A program made the translations under genes and the position numbers. The notes under the pieces are model-generated. The model saw only the letters and a program-made list of their open reading frames with translations, searched no databases and was not told the DNA's origin. A stretch of 61,498 bases of DNA, taken from positions 1-61,498 of the forward strand of contig CAZFLM010000037.1 of NCBI GenBank assembly GCA_964519955.1, given 5' to 3'. The DNA is from CAZFLM01 sp964519955 (GTDB lineage Bacteria > Armatimonadota > Chthonomonadetes > Chthonomonadales > CAJBBX01). Position 1 is the first letter of the stretch; each line of letters starts with the position of its first letter. Of the stretch, positions 1-8,259 are shown piece by piece.

Positions 1-663
1 CGCGTTGGAGCCGACGTCGCCCATCATCGCCAGCGCGCGCCGATCTGCCACATAGACAGCCGCAGCGGGCACCGCCACGAGCCCCAGCGGCCAGAGGTCC
101 GCGATCGTCGCGCCGAGCCACGCTCCCAGGCCGACCGCCGCCGCGGCGAGCAGGAACGCAGCTCCCGCGCGGCCCGGGCGCAGGTCCAGAAGGTTCACCG
201 CGTTGGCGGCCAAGGCGATGACGAGCGCGCCGATGGCCTCCCTCGCCAGGCTCCCCTCGCCCACCCACGCGGCCAGAACCGCCGCAAGCGCCAGACCGCC
301 CACCGCCTTGACGAGCCCGGTCGTCACGCGGCCCTCCGTCAGCAGCGCTCGGAAGTGCCCCTTGAGGCCGGTGGCGGATCGGTCGCCCCACGCGTCGTCG
401 ATGAGGCCAAGCAGCCCGAAGCCGCCGAGCGCGAGGAGGTACGGCCCCGCGGCACGCCCACAGCCGAGCACGGCAGACGCGGCGTACAGGATGGCGGCCG
501 AAGCCCAGAGCACGACGATGAGGCCGTAGCCGACGGGGATGGCGTCGCCGCGGAAGTTGTGGCGCACGAGGCCGACGCTCCAGAGCCACCGGTCGATCAT
601 CCGCCACACGGCCGCGAGGGCCGCCGCGCCAAGCGCGCACCAGGCGATGACAGTGGCGCTCAT
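1..663 (-). CDS. MraY/WecA-like polyprenyl-phosphate glycosyl-1-phosphate transferase, partial
   Basis: This is the first 221 codons of a polytopic membrane protein; its 3' end lies beyond the window edge. I translated the minus strand from the ATG at 663. Its long hydrophobic segments carry LIDDAWGD (the DDxxD-type motif), NAVNLLDLRPG and, at the edge, MMGDVGSNA, which matches the GDVGS motif of the MraY/WecA superfamily. Such enzymes load a sugar phosphate onto a lipid carrier at the inner membrane. The ATG overlaps the stop of the upstream glycosyltransferase by 4 bases (ATGA), so the two are translationally coupled. The substrate is unknown. Its place in a SteA cluster suggests an envelope role beside the main MraY; that is inference. 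Confidence 0.85.
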   Translation of the reverse strand, partial: MSATVIAWCALGAAALAAVWRMIDRWLWSVGLVRHNFRGDAIPVGYGLIVVLWASAAILYAASAVLGCGRAAGPYLLALGGFGLLGLIDDAWGDRSATGLKGHFRALLTEGRVTTGLVKAVGGLALAAVLAAWVGEGSLAREAIGALVIALAANAVNLLDLRPGRAGAAFLLAAAAVGLGAWLGATIADLWPLGLVAVPAAAVYVADRRALAMMGDVGSNA

Positions 664-1319
664 CGGCGCGACCACAGGGCGCGAGCCACGTCGGCGAACT
701 GGCGCGCGCGGTGCTTCACGGAGGCCGCGTCGCGGCCCGTCACGCGGTGGGTCATGGTGGTGGGCACCTCGACGACGCGCAGGCCCGCGCGCAGGGCATC
801 GATGGTCATGGCGGTCTCCACGCCGAACCGGGGGGCGGGCCCGGCGATGGCATCAAGGGCGGCGCGGCGGATCGCGCGCTGGCCGGAGAGCGGGGCGGCC
901 ATCGTGCGGCCGGTTGCCCGCCGGATGCCCCATCGCGCGAGGCGCACCACGAGGCCCATGCCGCCCCCCTTGCCCGGGATGACGGGGAACGTCGCGATGG
1001 CGATGTCGGCCTCGCCCGAGGCGACCGGCGCGAGAAGCGCTTCGGCCTCCGCGGCCGTCGCGCCCAGATCGGCGTCGAGGAGGACGAGGATGTCGCCACG
1101 GGCGGCCTCGATGCCGGCGCGGAGCGCGGCACCTTTGCCCTGGTTGCGCTCGAATGTGAGGCAGCGCGCGCCCAGGCGCTCGGCGATGGCGGAGGTGGAG
1201 TCGGTGGAGCCGTCGTCTACCACCACGATCTCGTCGATGGCCGCGACCTTCTTGAGCGCCGACAGCGTGGCGGGCAGCCGCTCCTCCTCGTTGTGCGCCG
1301 GGATGACCGCCGAGATCAT
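660..1319 (-). CDS. Glycosyltransferase family 2 (GT-A)
   Basis: This 219-residue cytosolic GT2 enzyme transfers a sugar from a nucleotide donor. The N-terminus has the signature AVIPAHNEEERLPATL, then IVVVDDGSTDST and LLDADLGA (DxD-like metal site, about residues 80-87). There is no membrane anchor, so it is shorter than dolichyl-phosphate-mannose-type relatives with C-terminal helices. It overlaps the gene upstream (MctB-like) and the gene downstream (MraY-like) by 4 bases each, forming a tight operon. The partnership with a lipid-phosphate sugar transferase suggests an envelope glycan or glycolipid product. The exact substrate cannot be told. Confidence 0.88.
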   Translation of the reverse strand: MISAVIPAHNEEERLPATLSALKKVAAIDEIVVVDDGSTDSTSAIAERLGARCLTFERNQGKGAALRAGIEAARGDILVLLDADLGATAAEAEALLAPVASGEADIAIATFPVIPGKGGGMGLVVRLARWGIRRATGRTMAAPLSGQRAIRRAALDAIAGPAPRFGVETAMTIDALRAGLRVVEVPTTMTHRVTGRDAASVKHRARQFADVARALWSRR

Positions 1320-2155
1320 GGCTGGGAGGAGAGCAGCGCCGTGCGCCCGGTCTCGTCCGCCGGCTCGGCGCGCTTCAGCTTGACGGCCAGGGCGGCGCGA
1401 CCGACTTCGGTATCGATGCTCGGGATGGCTGCGAAGGACTCCGGCGCGATCAGGCCGAGGTTGGACTGGAACACGCCCTTGGGCTCCACGTAGAAGACGC
1501 GCGCGGAGTGGCTCTTGAGCTGCTGCACGATGGCGAGGTCCACGCTGTCGCCGCGGTTCTCGGCCTCCTCGCGGGTGCCGCCGACCAGGATCACATAGTC
1601 GTTGGCGGCCGAGTAATCGCCCTCGGTCTCGATGAGGCGCGCCGCGACGAGCGGATCCAGCTCACCGGCAGCCCCGCCTCTCGCGAGGGTGAGGGCCAGC
1701 ACGCGCAGCAGCGAGGCGCGCTCCACCGGGAGCGTGGGATGGCTCTTCCGGAGCCCGTCCACCACCTCGTTCAGGTGCACATCGGCCTCGACGACGAATG
1801 TCTGGGAGATCGTGGTGGTGCTGCTCACGGTGATGCCGGAGGCCTGCAGCGCCGTCCGCACGTCGCGCGCCGCGTCGGGGTAGTCACCGGTGCGGACGAT
1901 TGCGGCGCGGCCGCGAAGCTTCAGCAGGGGGATGAGGTCCTGCCGGAGTGCCGCGACGGCCTCGGTCGTGCGCTTGTTCTCGTCGCGCAGCGGCGCGACC
2001 TCGGCGTCGAACTTGGCGTTCAGCTCGCGCAACTGCCGCGTCAGGCTGTCGACGATGGCGCCCTGGAGCGTCGAGCTGCCGATGAGCATGCCGACGCCTA
2101 GCGCCAGGAAGACGCCGACCAGCGTGAGCACGTGATAGCGGAATGCGGGAACCAT
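1316..2155 (-). CDS. MctB/SteB-like envelope protein (DUF3186 family)
   Basis: This 279-residue protein has one N-terminal membrane helix (about residues 7-29, YHVLTLVGVFLALGVGMLIG). A coiled coil follows (about 32-75), then a mixed alpha/beta extracytoplasmic domain. That layout is the one annotated as copper transporter MctB, an outer-membrane channel in Mycobacterium. In Actinobacteria and Firmicutes the same family sits next to SteA and is called SteB, a partner in cell separation. Here it lies 85 bases after SteA and overlaps the GT2 gene by 4 bases, so the SteB role is the better guess. A coiled-coil protein with one membrane anchor is unlikely to be a true channel. Confidence 0.8.
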   Translation of the reverse strand: MVPAFRYHVLTLVGVFLALGVGMLIGSSTLQGAIVDSLTRQLRELNAKFDAEVAPLRDENKRTTEAVAALRQDLIPLLKLRGRAAIVRTGDYPDAARDVRTALQASGITVSSTTTISQTFVVEADVHLNEVVDGLRKSHPTLPVERASLLRVLALTLARGGAAGELDPLVAARLIETEGDYSAANDYVILVGGTREEAENRGDSVDLAIVQQLKSHSARVFYVEPKGVFQSNLGLIAPESFAAIPSIDTEVGRAALAVKLKRAEPADETGRTALLSSQP

Positions 2156-2240
2156 GATGGGTGTGCCTCGATGGCGGCAGTGCGGCGGCGCAGGGGCCGC
2201 TGGACTTCGTTAGGCGGCAGAACCGGCGAGACACGCGTCG

Positions 2241-3368
2241 TCAGTGAGCGCGCCAGGATAGGCTGATGGTCTTGACGAGCGTGCGAAAGAGCGGCGAGTT
2301 GTAGACGATGACGGCAAGAGGGAACATGGCCGCGGCGATCAGCAGCAGCATCTCGCGCGCGACCGGGCGGCTGCGGTAGAGCCTGCCGATGCCCTTCGCG
2401 TCGACCAGCTTGCCGCCGATGCGCAGGCGAACCAGGAACGTGCTGGCCATGCCGCCGCGCCCCTTGTCGAGGAAGTCGATCAGCGAGAAGTGAGTCCCCA
2501 CGGCGACGATGAGCGAAGCGCCCTTCTCGTCGGCGAGAAGCATCGCGATGTCCTCGCTGGTGCCCGGCGCGTGGAAGAGCTTGGCGGGCAGCCCCAGTTC
2601 GCGGAGGCGGTCCATGCCCGGCGCCCGGCGCTCGCCTCGCACGTAGCCGTGGACCACCAGCTCTGCCCCGCAGCGCAGCGCTGCATCGCTCACGCTGTCC
2701 ATGTCGCCCACGATCATGTCCGGCCTGAGCCCGACTTCCAGCAGGGCGTCCGCGCCGCCGTCAACGCCGATGAGCACCGGCTTGACGTCGCGCGCATACG
2801 AGGCGATGGTGCGCAGGTCTTCCTTGTACCCCTCGCCTCGGACAACCACCATGACGTGGCGGCCCTTCATCGGCGTATCGAGATCGGGGACGTCGACGGG
2901 GTCGAGGAGCAGCGCCTTCTCTTCCGCCAGGTACTCCAGGGTGTTGCGGGCGAAGGCGTCCAGTTCGCGGCCAAGGTTGGCGCGGGCCGCCTCCAGGTGC
3001 TCGGCGATGATCGTCTGTGTCATGCGAGCGCCGGTGCCATGCAGCCCGTCGGCCAGGCGTATCGTGCCGCCCTCAATGGTCGCCTGCTTGCCCTCGTCGG
3101 CGACGGCGCCCTCGAAGAACTCGACGCCCACGGCGTCGATGAGGGGCACGCCGGCGTCGAGGAGAACGGTGGGCCCCTGGTTGGGGTAGCGGCCGGAGAT
3201 GGACGGGGCGGCATTCACGACAGCGCCAACGCGGCGGTCCACAAGGGAGCGCGCGGCCGTGGCATCGAGGTCCTGGTGGTTGATGACGGCGATGTCGCCG
3301 GGCTTCAGCCGCTTGACCAGGTCCTTGGTGCGCTTGTCTGCTCTCAGAGTGCCGTGAATGAGTGTCAT
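2241..3368 (-). CDS. steA: SteA-like putative cytokinetic ring / cell-separation protein
   Basis: This 375-residue protein heads the envelope operon. The N-terminal half carries GTLRADKRTKDLVKRLKPGD and IAVINHQDLD, which are typical of SteA. The middle has a thiamin-pyrophosphokinase-like nucleotide-binding fold (VDGGADALLEVGLRPDMIVGDMDS). The C-terminus has one membrane helix (MLLLIAAAMFPLAVIVY). In Corynebacterium SteA works with SteB in daughter-cell separation. I chose the ATG at 3368 because the family begins here and a strong promoter lies just upstream; the open frame continues to 3545 without family similarity. That promoter leaves almost no leader and there is no clear Shine-Dalgarno, so the mRNA may be nearly leaderless. 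Confidence 0.85.
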   Translation of the reverse strand: MTLIHGTLRADKRTKDLVKRLKPGDIAVINHQDLDATAARSLVDRRVGAVVNAAPSISGRYPNQGPTVLLDAGVPLIDAVGVEFFEGAVADEGKQATIEGGTIRLADGLHGTGARMTQTIIAEHLEAARANLGRELDAFARNTLEYLAEEKALLLDPVDVPDLDTPMKGRHVMVVVRGEGYKEDLRTIASYARDVKPVLIGVDGGADALLEVGLRPDMIVGDMDSVSDAALRCGAELVVHGYVRGERRAPGMDRLRELGLPAKLFHAPGTSEDIAMLLADEKGASLIVAVGTHFSLIDFLDKGRGGMASTFLVRLRIGGKLVDAKGIGRLYRSRPVAREMLLLIAAAMFPLAVIVYNSPLFRTLVKTISLSWRAH

Positions 3369-3377
3369 CTCGTCGTG

Positions 3378-3406
3378 ATTATGCGTGATCGGGCGTCCGA
3401 TGTCAA
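3378..3406 (-). promoter_or_regulatory. Consensus sigma-70 promoter of the steA operon
   Basis: On the minus strand TTGACA (3406-3401) is followed after 17 bases by CATAAT (3383-3378). All six -35 bases and five of six -10 bases match consensus, with optimal spacing. The expected transcription start is near 3371, about 3 bases before the steA ATG at 3368. Confidence 0.8.
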
Positions 3407-3477
3407 CGCGTCGGGTTACCAGACGGACGTGTGCGGCGGCCTCCGGGTTTCGCGGGAGTGGGAGCCAGGCGGCGTGG

Positions 3478-3483
3478 TATAAT
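3478..3483 (+). promoter_or_regulatory. Extended -10 box ahead of the yacL-like gene
   Basis: TATAAT preceded by TGG gives an extended -10 (TGnTATAAT) on the plus strand. I see no good -35. It would give a leader of about 155 bases before the ATG at 3647, divergent from the steA promoter about 70 bases away. Confidence 0.55.
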
Positions 3484-3646
3484 AGCGGCTGGCCAGCCAC
3501 GGGCCGCGGAGAACGGCAGTACTGGTCGCACCCGCGTGCCCGCATCCGTTGCCTGCCGTGCCGATGGCCGTGCCGCGGCCTACCCCGTTACCGCGGGGTG
3601 CCGAGTCGCGTCCGCAAACGTGGAACAAGGAGGTGGTACGGACGGC

Positions 3647-4858
3647 ATGACAATACGCAACTTCAAGCAGCTCTTCAGCCTGGTCTTCGCACTCATACTG
3701 GCCCTCATTCTGCTGTCGACCGGGATGGGTCTAGCAGCCCTGGTCGAGAATCCGCAGACGTCTGCGGGCGCATGGTACGACGCCTCGCTCACGGTCGTCC
3801 GTGAGCTTGTCGTCAGGTTCCCCTTCTACCTCAACTTTACGCTCGGCGCGCTGTTCGTGCTGGGGCTCCTCTTTGGCGCCATCTTCGGCCCGAAGATCGC
3901 CGGCGCCATCGTCACCGCGGGCAACGCGATCGAGCGCATGTCGACGCGCGACAAGATCGCGGTTGGCTTCGGCACCGTCGTCGGGTTCATCATCACGCTC
4001 CCATTCGTGCTGATTCTGCTGCGCGTGCCTCCCATCATCGGACAGCCGCTGGCCATCCTGATCGGCGTGGCGCTCGTCTACCTGAGCATCCGAGCCACGC
4101 TGAGCATGAAGGATGAGTTCCGGTTCGTGCGCAGCGGGCCAGGCACGAGCGACGACAACCCGGAGTCCATGGACCGCTGCAAGATCCTGGACACGAACGT
4201 CATCATCGACGGGCGTATCACGGACATCTGCCGGGCAGGGTTCCTGGAGGGGCCGGTGTACGTGCCCGGATTCGTGCTGGACGAGCTGCAGCATATCGCC
4301 GACTCTTCCGACAACCTGAAGCGGGCTCGCGGCCGGCGCGGTCTGGATATCTTGAACCAGATGCAGAAGGAGTTCCCGCTCATCGTCCGATCCTACGACC
4401 ATCTGGCGAACACCGAGCGCGGGACCGCCGAGGTTGTGGACACGCGCCTCGTGGCGCTGGCCAAGGAACTGAAGGGCAGCATCGTCACCAACGACTTCAA
4501 CCTGAACAAGGTGGCCAAGCTGCAGGGCGTGGCGGTGCTGAATGTGAACGACCTCGCGATCGCGCTCAAGCCGGTGGTCCTGCCGGGCGAGGAGATGCGG
4601 GTGCACGTTATCCGTGAGGGCAAGGAGCCGAACCAGGGCGTCGCCTACCTCGACGACGGCACGATGATCGTGGTGGAGGACGGGCGCCGGCACATCGGCG
4701 AGACCATGGATGTGGTGGTGACCAGCGTCCTGCAGACGGTTGCGGGCAAGATGATCTTCGCGCGCGTGAAGGGCACGAACGGCGGCCCAAGCACAGAGGA
4801 CTATGACGATGGTGGGCGTGGTCGTGCCGGCGGCGGGCCGCGGGGCAAGGTACGGTAG
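3647..4858 (+). CDS. YacL-like membrane PIN/TRAM-domain protein
   Basis: This 403-residue protein has about four N-terminal membrane helices (residues 5 to 145). A PIN nuclease domain follows, beginning near residue 178 (CKILDTNVIIDGRI), with conserved acidic residues also in VLDELQHIAD and VVDTRLVALAKEL plus TNDFNLNKVA. A C-terminal TRAM domain (about 315-375) should bind RNA. This is the architecture of B. subtilis YacL. AAGGAGG lies 13 bases before the ATG, slightly long. The gene directly precedes ispDF and overlaps it, as yacL precedes ispD in Firmicutes. Its RNA target is unknown. Confidence 0.88.
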   Translation: MTIRNFKQLFSLVFALILALILLSTGMGLAALVENPQTSAGAWYDASLTVVRELVVRFPFYLNFTLGALFVLGLLFGAIFGPKIAGAIVTAGNAIERMSTRDKIAVGFGTVVGFIITLPFVLILLRVPPIIGQPLAILIGVALVYLSIRATLSMKDEFRFVRSGPGTSDDNPESMDRCKILDTNVIIDGRITDICRAGFLEGPVYVPGFVLDELQHIADSSDNLKRARGRRGLDILNQMQKEFPLIVRSYDHLANTERGTAEVVDTRLVALAKELKGSIVTNDFNLNKVAKLQGVAVLNVNDLAIALKPVVLPGEEMRVHVIREGKEPNQGVAYLDDGTMIVVEDGRRHIGETMDVVVTSVLQTVAGKMIFARVKGTNGGPSTEDYDDGGRGRAGGGPRGKVR

Positions 4859-5966
4859 TTCGCGCAACAAGATCTGGACCGAGGTGCTGGGCCGGCCGCT
4901 GATCGAATGGTCGGTGGGCGCGTTCGACGGGCACCCGGCGGTCGGGTGCATCGTAGTGGCAGCCGGCGCGGACGAGATCGACGACGTGCGGGCGGCGCTG
5001 GCAGGTTTCGGCAAGGTGACGGCGGTGGTGCCGGGCGGCGCGTCGCGGGCCGAGTCCGTTGGCAACGGGCTGCGCGCCCTGCCGGACGAGTGCGACGTGG
5101 TGCTGGTTCACGATGCAGCCAGACCCGCGGTGCCGGGCGAGGTCATCGATCGGGTAATCGACGGAGTGCGGCAGTACGGTGCGGCGTTGCCGGGGCTGCC
5201 GGTGACCGACACGGTGAAGCTGGCGGGAGCCGAGGGCCGCATCGAGCGGACGGTGCCCCGTGACGGGCTGTGGACGGTGCAGACGCCGCAGGGCGCTCGC
5301 CGCGAGGCGCTGGTGGCGGCCTACGCGCAGGCCGGCGACGCAATCGGCAGCGCAACGGACGAAGCGACGGTGTTGGAGATGGCCGGCTTCCCCGTACACA
5401 TTGTACAAGGCGACGAGAGGAACGTGAAGGTGACCCTACCTGGCGACGCCGCGCGGGCCGAAGCTGCTATGAGGGACTCGAGCCTCGCGGTGCGCACGGG
5501 TATTGGGTACGATGTGCACCCGTTTGCCGACGGGCGCGATCTGTGGCTCGGGGGCGTGCGCATCGACCATGACCGTGGGCTCGCCGGCCACTCGGACGCG
5601 GACGTGCTGCTGCACGCGGTGTGCGACGCGCTTCTGGGCGCCGCGGGCATGGGCGACATCGGCCGGCTGTTTCCGGACACGGACGCGCGGCACAAGAACC
5701 GGCCGAGCGTCGAGTTCGTCGAAGAGGTAGCCGCGCGGCTGAGTTCCGCCGGCTTCCGAGTCGTCAACGTGGACGTCGTCGTTCTGGCGGAGGCGCCGCG
5801 TGTGGGGCCGCACCGGGACGCGATGGCGGCATGCATTGGGGCCGCCCTGTCCATCTCACCCGAGAGGGTGAACATCAAGGCCACGACTTCCGAAGGAATG
5901 GGATTCGTGGGACGGCGCGAGGGCATCGCCTGTTGGGCGACGGCATCCCTGGTCGGACCGCTGTAG
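4809..5966 (+). CDS. ispDF: Bifunctional IspD/IspF of the MEP isoprenoid pathway
   Basis: This is a fused enzyme of 385 residues. The IspD half (about 1-222) makes CDP-methylerythritol and carries VVPAAGRGARYG, NKIWTEVLGRP, HDAARPAVP and VQTPQG. The IspF half (about 229-385) makes 2-C-methyl-erythritol 2,4-cyclodiphosphate and carries GIGYDVHPFADG, GLAGHSDADVLLHA, LFPDTD and NIKATTSEGMGF. Fusion is known in several lineages although IspE acts between the two steps. The ATG at 4809 has AGAGGA 8 bases upstream; the ATG at 4803 is too close to it. The start overlaps the yacL-like gene by about 50 bases. Confidence 0.95.
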   Translation: MVGVVVPAAGRGARYGSSRNKIWTEVLGRPLIEWSVGAFDGHPAVGCIVVAAGADEIDDVRAALAGFGKVTAVVPGGASRAESVGNGLRALPDECDVVLVHDAARPAVPGEVIDRVIDGVRQYGAALPGLPVTDTVKLAGAEGRIERTVPRDGLWTVQTPQGARREALVAAYAQAGDAIGSATDEATVLEMAGFPVHIVQGDERNVKVTLPGDAARAEAAMRDSSLAVRTGIGYDVHPFADGRDLWLGGVRIDHDRGLAGHSDADVLLHAVCDALLGAAGMGDIGRLFPDTDARHKNRPSVEFVEEVAARLSSAGFRVVNVDVVVLAEAPRVGPHRDAMAACIGAALSISPERVNIKATTSEGMGFVGRREGIACWATASLVGPL

Positions 5967-6021
5967 CCGGGCACGGAAGCGGGCGAGGCATCTCGCAGAT
6001 CATACGACAAGAGGTCACAGC

Positions 6022-6561
6022 ATGCGGATCGGCATCAAGGCGAAGAACGGAGCCGCGCCGGAGGCGCTGAAGAGCGCCATCGAGAAGCGCGTCAAGAAGC
6101 TGGAGCGGTACTTCAAGAACCTGGACACCGTGGAGGTCACCTACTCCCTCGTTCGCGGACACCATATCGTCGAGCTGAACGTCAGCGCGGACAACCTGAT
6201 CCTGCGCGCTGAGGAGCGCTGCCCGGATCTGCAGGCCGCGGCGGACAACGTCGTCGAGAAGATGGAGCGCCAGATCATCCGGTTCAAGGACCGGGTTCGC
6301 GCGGATCACCGGAAGCCGGTTCCGACCAAGGAGCCCGAGTTGGAGCCCAGCGCGCCGGTGAGCGACGAGGAAGAGGGCGCGCCGCGCATCGTGCGCCGCA
6401 AGCGCTATACGATGAAGCCGGTTAGCCCCGAGGAAGCGGCAGGCCAGATGGAGCTGCTGGGCCACGACTTCTTCCTGTTCCGCAATGTCGAGAGCGATGA
6501 GGTGAATGTGCTCTACCGGCGCCAGGATGGCAACTACGGCCTGATCGAGCCCGGCGCCTAG
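6022..6561 (+). CDS. hpf: Long-form ribosome hibernation promoting factor
   Basis: This 179-residue protein has the RaiA/HPF N-terminal domain (about 1-100: IKAKNGAAPEALKSAIEKRV, DNVVEKMERQIIRFKDR) that binds the 30S subunit. An acidic linker follows, then a C-terminal domain (about 122-177: IVRRKRYTMKPVSPEEAAGQ) that dimerises in long HPFs and joins ribosomes into 100S particles. It lies 55 bases after ispDF on the same strand and could be co-transcribed. A tandem repeat directly follows. Confidence 0.93.
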   Translation: MRIGIKAKNGAAPEALKSAIEKRVKKLERYFKNLDTVEVTYSLVRGHHIVELNVSADNLILRAEERCPDLQAAADNVVEKMERQIIRFKDRVRADHRKPVPTKEPELEPSAPVSDEEEGAPRIVRRKRYTMKPVSPEEAAGQMELLGHDFFLFRNVESDEVNVLYRRQDGNYGLIEPGA

Positions 6562-6567
6562 GGATCC

Positions 6568-6695
6568 GGACGGGCACGGAGGCCCATCCTACCACGGCTC
6601 GGTGCCGGGCGAAGGCGGAGGCCCATCCTACCGCGGCTCGGTGCCGGGCGAAGGCGGAGGCCCATCCTACCACGGCTCGGTGCCGGGCGAAGGCG
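6568..6695 (+). repeat. Tandem 39-bp repeat between hpf and pfkA
   Basis: A unit of 39 bases starts at 6601 and 6640 almost unchanged and partly at 6679. It contains the dispersed-repeat core GGAGGCCCATCCTACCACGG. A related copy (GGACGGGCACGGAGGCCCAT) starts the array at 6568. The unit length is a multiple of three, so it keeps a frame open into pfkA, but this is probably not translated. Confidence 0.85.
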
Positions 6696-6784
6696 CCTTG
6701 CCTGCCCGGGGAGCACACGAGGAACGAACGGAGCGCGGGCCGCCTAGTGCGGCCCCCTCTGCCATTTGGAGTGAACGACCGAAC

Positions 6785-7750
6785 ATGCCCAGGATAGCGG
6801 TATTGACCAGCGGGGGCGACGCCCCCGGCATGAACGCAGCCGTCCGCGCCGTCGTCCGCACGGCCCTCTACCATGGCGCCGAGGTGCTCGGCGTCGACCG
6901 CGGCTACCACGGGCTCGTGCGAGGACAGATGCGCCCGCTGGATCACCGTTCGGTCAGCGGCATCATCGGCCGCGGCGGCACGATCCTGCACTCGGCCCGC
7001 AGCGAGGAGTTCAAGACGCCGGTGGGCCAGAGGGCCGCGGCGGACGTCATCGAGAAGCAGGGCATCGACGGGATCGCGGTGATCGGGGGAGACGGCTCGT
7101 ACCGCGGCGGGCTGGCCATCAACCGCACGTGCGGCGTGCAGGTGGTGGGCGTGCCGGGCACCATCGACAACGACATACCTGGGACGCGCTTCACGATCGG
7201 CTACGATACGGCGATCAACACCGCCCTCGACGCGATCGACCGCATCCGCGACACCTCCGAGTCGCACGACCGTATCTTCGTGGTGGAGGTCATGGGGCGG
7301 CTGAACGGCTCCATCGCCCTCGAGGTGGCGCTGGCCGGTGGCGCCGAAGCCGTGATGATCCCCGAGCGGAAGACCGACATGATAGCGCTGTGCGAGAAGA
7401 TCCGCTCCTGGGGTAACCACGGCAAGATGTCGTCTATCATCGTGGTTGCGGAGGGAGCGGCGGCCGGGCACGACGTGGCAGCGACGATCACGCAGGTGAC
7501 GGGGCTGGACACGCGGCTGACCGTGTTGGGCCATATCCAGCGCGGCGGCGTACCGACAGCCCGCGACCGGGCTCTGGCCACGCGCATGGGGCACCGGGCC
7601 GCCGAGCTGCTCCTGGAGGGCAAAACCAACCTGCAGGTGGGCGTGGGCGATCGCGACGAGATCATCGCGGTGCCGCTGGAGCAGGTGCTGGCGGGCGGGC
7701 GCATGCCGGATGTCTCGCTGCTGGACGTGGTGGACATCACGGCGTACTAG
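6785..7750 (+). CDS. pfkA: ATP-dependent 6-phosphofructokinase
   Basis: This 321-residue cytosolic enzyme phosphorylates fructose 6-phosphate in glycolysis, and its length is typical of PfkA. The ATP loop is GGDGS (101-105). Gly rather than Asp at the fourth position points to ATP instead of pyrophosphate as donor. The active-site motif PGTIDNDIPGT (124-134) holds the catalytic Asp. Further family motifs are VVEVMGRLNG and LGHIQRGGVPTA. I start at the ATG at 6785 because MPRIAVLTSGGDAPGMN is the usual N-terminus; the frame runs further upstream only through the tandem repeat. Confidence 0.96.
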   Translation: MPRIAVLTSGGDAPGMNAAVRAVVRTALYHGAEVLGVDRGYHGLVRGQMRPLDHRSVSGIIGRGGTILHSARSEEFKTPVGQRAAADVIEKQGIDGIAVIGGDGSYRGGLAINRTCGVQVVGVPGTIDNDIPGTRFTIGYDTAINTALDAIDRIRDTSESHDRIFVVEVMGRLNGSIALEVALAGGAEAVMIPERKTDMIALCEKIRSWGNHGKMSSIIVVAEGAAAGHDVAATITQVTGLDTRLTVLGHIQRGGVPTARDRALATRMGHRAAELLLEGKTNLQVGVGDRDEIIAVPLEQVLAGGRMPDVSLLDVVDITAY

Positions 7751-7770
7751 CCTGGCCCATTCACGAGTCG

Positions 7771-7805
7771 TACTGGGCGGGCAGGGACGCCCGCCCCACC
7801 ACGGC
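7771..7805 (+). repeat. Dispersed repeat A (GC-rich hairpin)
   Basis: GGGCGGGCAGGGACGCCCGC followed by CCCACCACGG is one copy of a repeat seen at many intergenic sites here (13618, 14662-14930, 25060-25460, 29930-30000, 43388-43590, 50360-50586). GGCGGGC and GCCCGCC form a short hairpin. The 7751-7934 interval holds nothing else that I recognise. Confidence 0.75.
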
Positions 7806-7934
7806 GCTCGTGCATGATCTGGGCGAGCGACTGAGACTGTCTGGGACGCGCCATACGCCCCTGTTTCCCAAGCTGGTGCGGCGAGTCAGTGCCGCACATT
7901 GTGACGCTACGGCGTCGATCGGGGTACCGAGCCT

Positions 7935-8255
7935 TTGACCATCGAGGAGTTCCGAGCCGCCATCAAGCACGAGTTCGGCACCAACCTGCAGTACGCCACC
8001 CCCGCCAACGTCCGCGAGTTCCTGGACGAGATGAGCATGCGCGGCCTTCAGGACCGCCTCTTCCAGCGGTTCGAGCTGCGCGAGTCCAAGACGACGTACG
8101 AGGAGATCCTGCGGGACTTCTTCGTGCGCGTGCTCGACAGGCCGAAGGACGACGCCCTCATCCTACTCTGGACCATGGCCTTCGAGCTGTCCTTCTCGAT
8201 GATCGAAGTCGATGTTGCCGAGCGCCTGGGCGGGCTCTTCGGCGACACCGACTAG
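7935..8255 (+). CDS. Small acidic cytosolic protein of unknown function
   Basis: This 106-residue protein is not one I recognise. It starts at a TTG; no in-frame ATG lies near. It has no signal peptide or membrane segment and is predicted largely helical and acidic. It has two segments of amphipathic appearance (VREFLDEMSMRGLQDRLFQRFEL; EEILRDFFVRVLDRPKDDA) and a C-terminus of IEVDVAERLGGLFGDTD. Codon use is GC-rich at third positions as in neighbouring genes, which supports a real gene. Its convergent neighbour stops 4 bases away. Confidence 0.55.
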   Translation: MTIEEFRAAIKHEFGTNLQYATPANVREFLDEMSMRGLQDRLFQRFELRESKTTYEEILRDFFVRVLDRPKDDALILLWTMAFELSFSMIEVDVAERLGGLFGDTD

Positions 8256-8259
8256 CGCC

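Noticed and set aside
6602..6784. In-frame N-terminal extension of PfkA through the 39-bp repeat (GEGGGPSYRGSVP units)
   Set aside because: PfkA proteins start at the MPRIAVLTSGG segment. The extension is repeat DNA also found between other genes.
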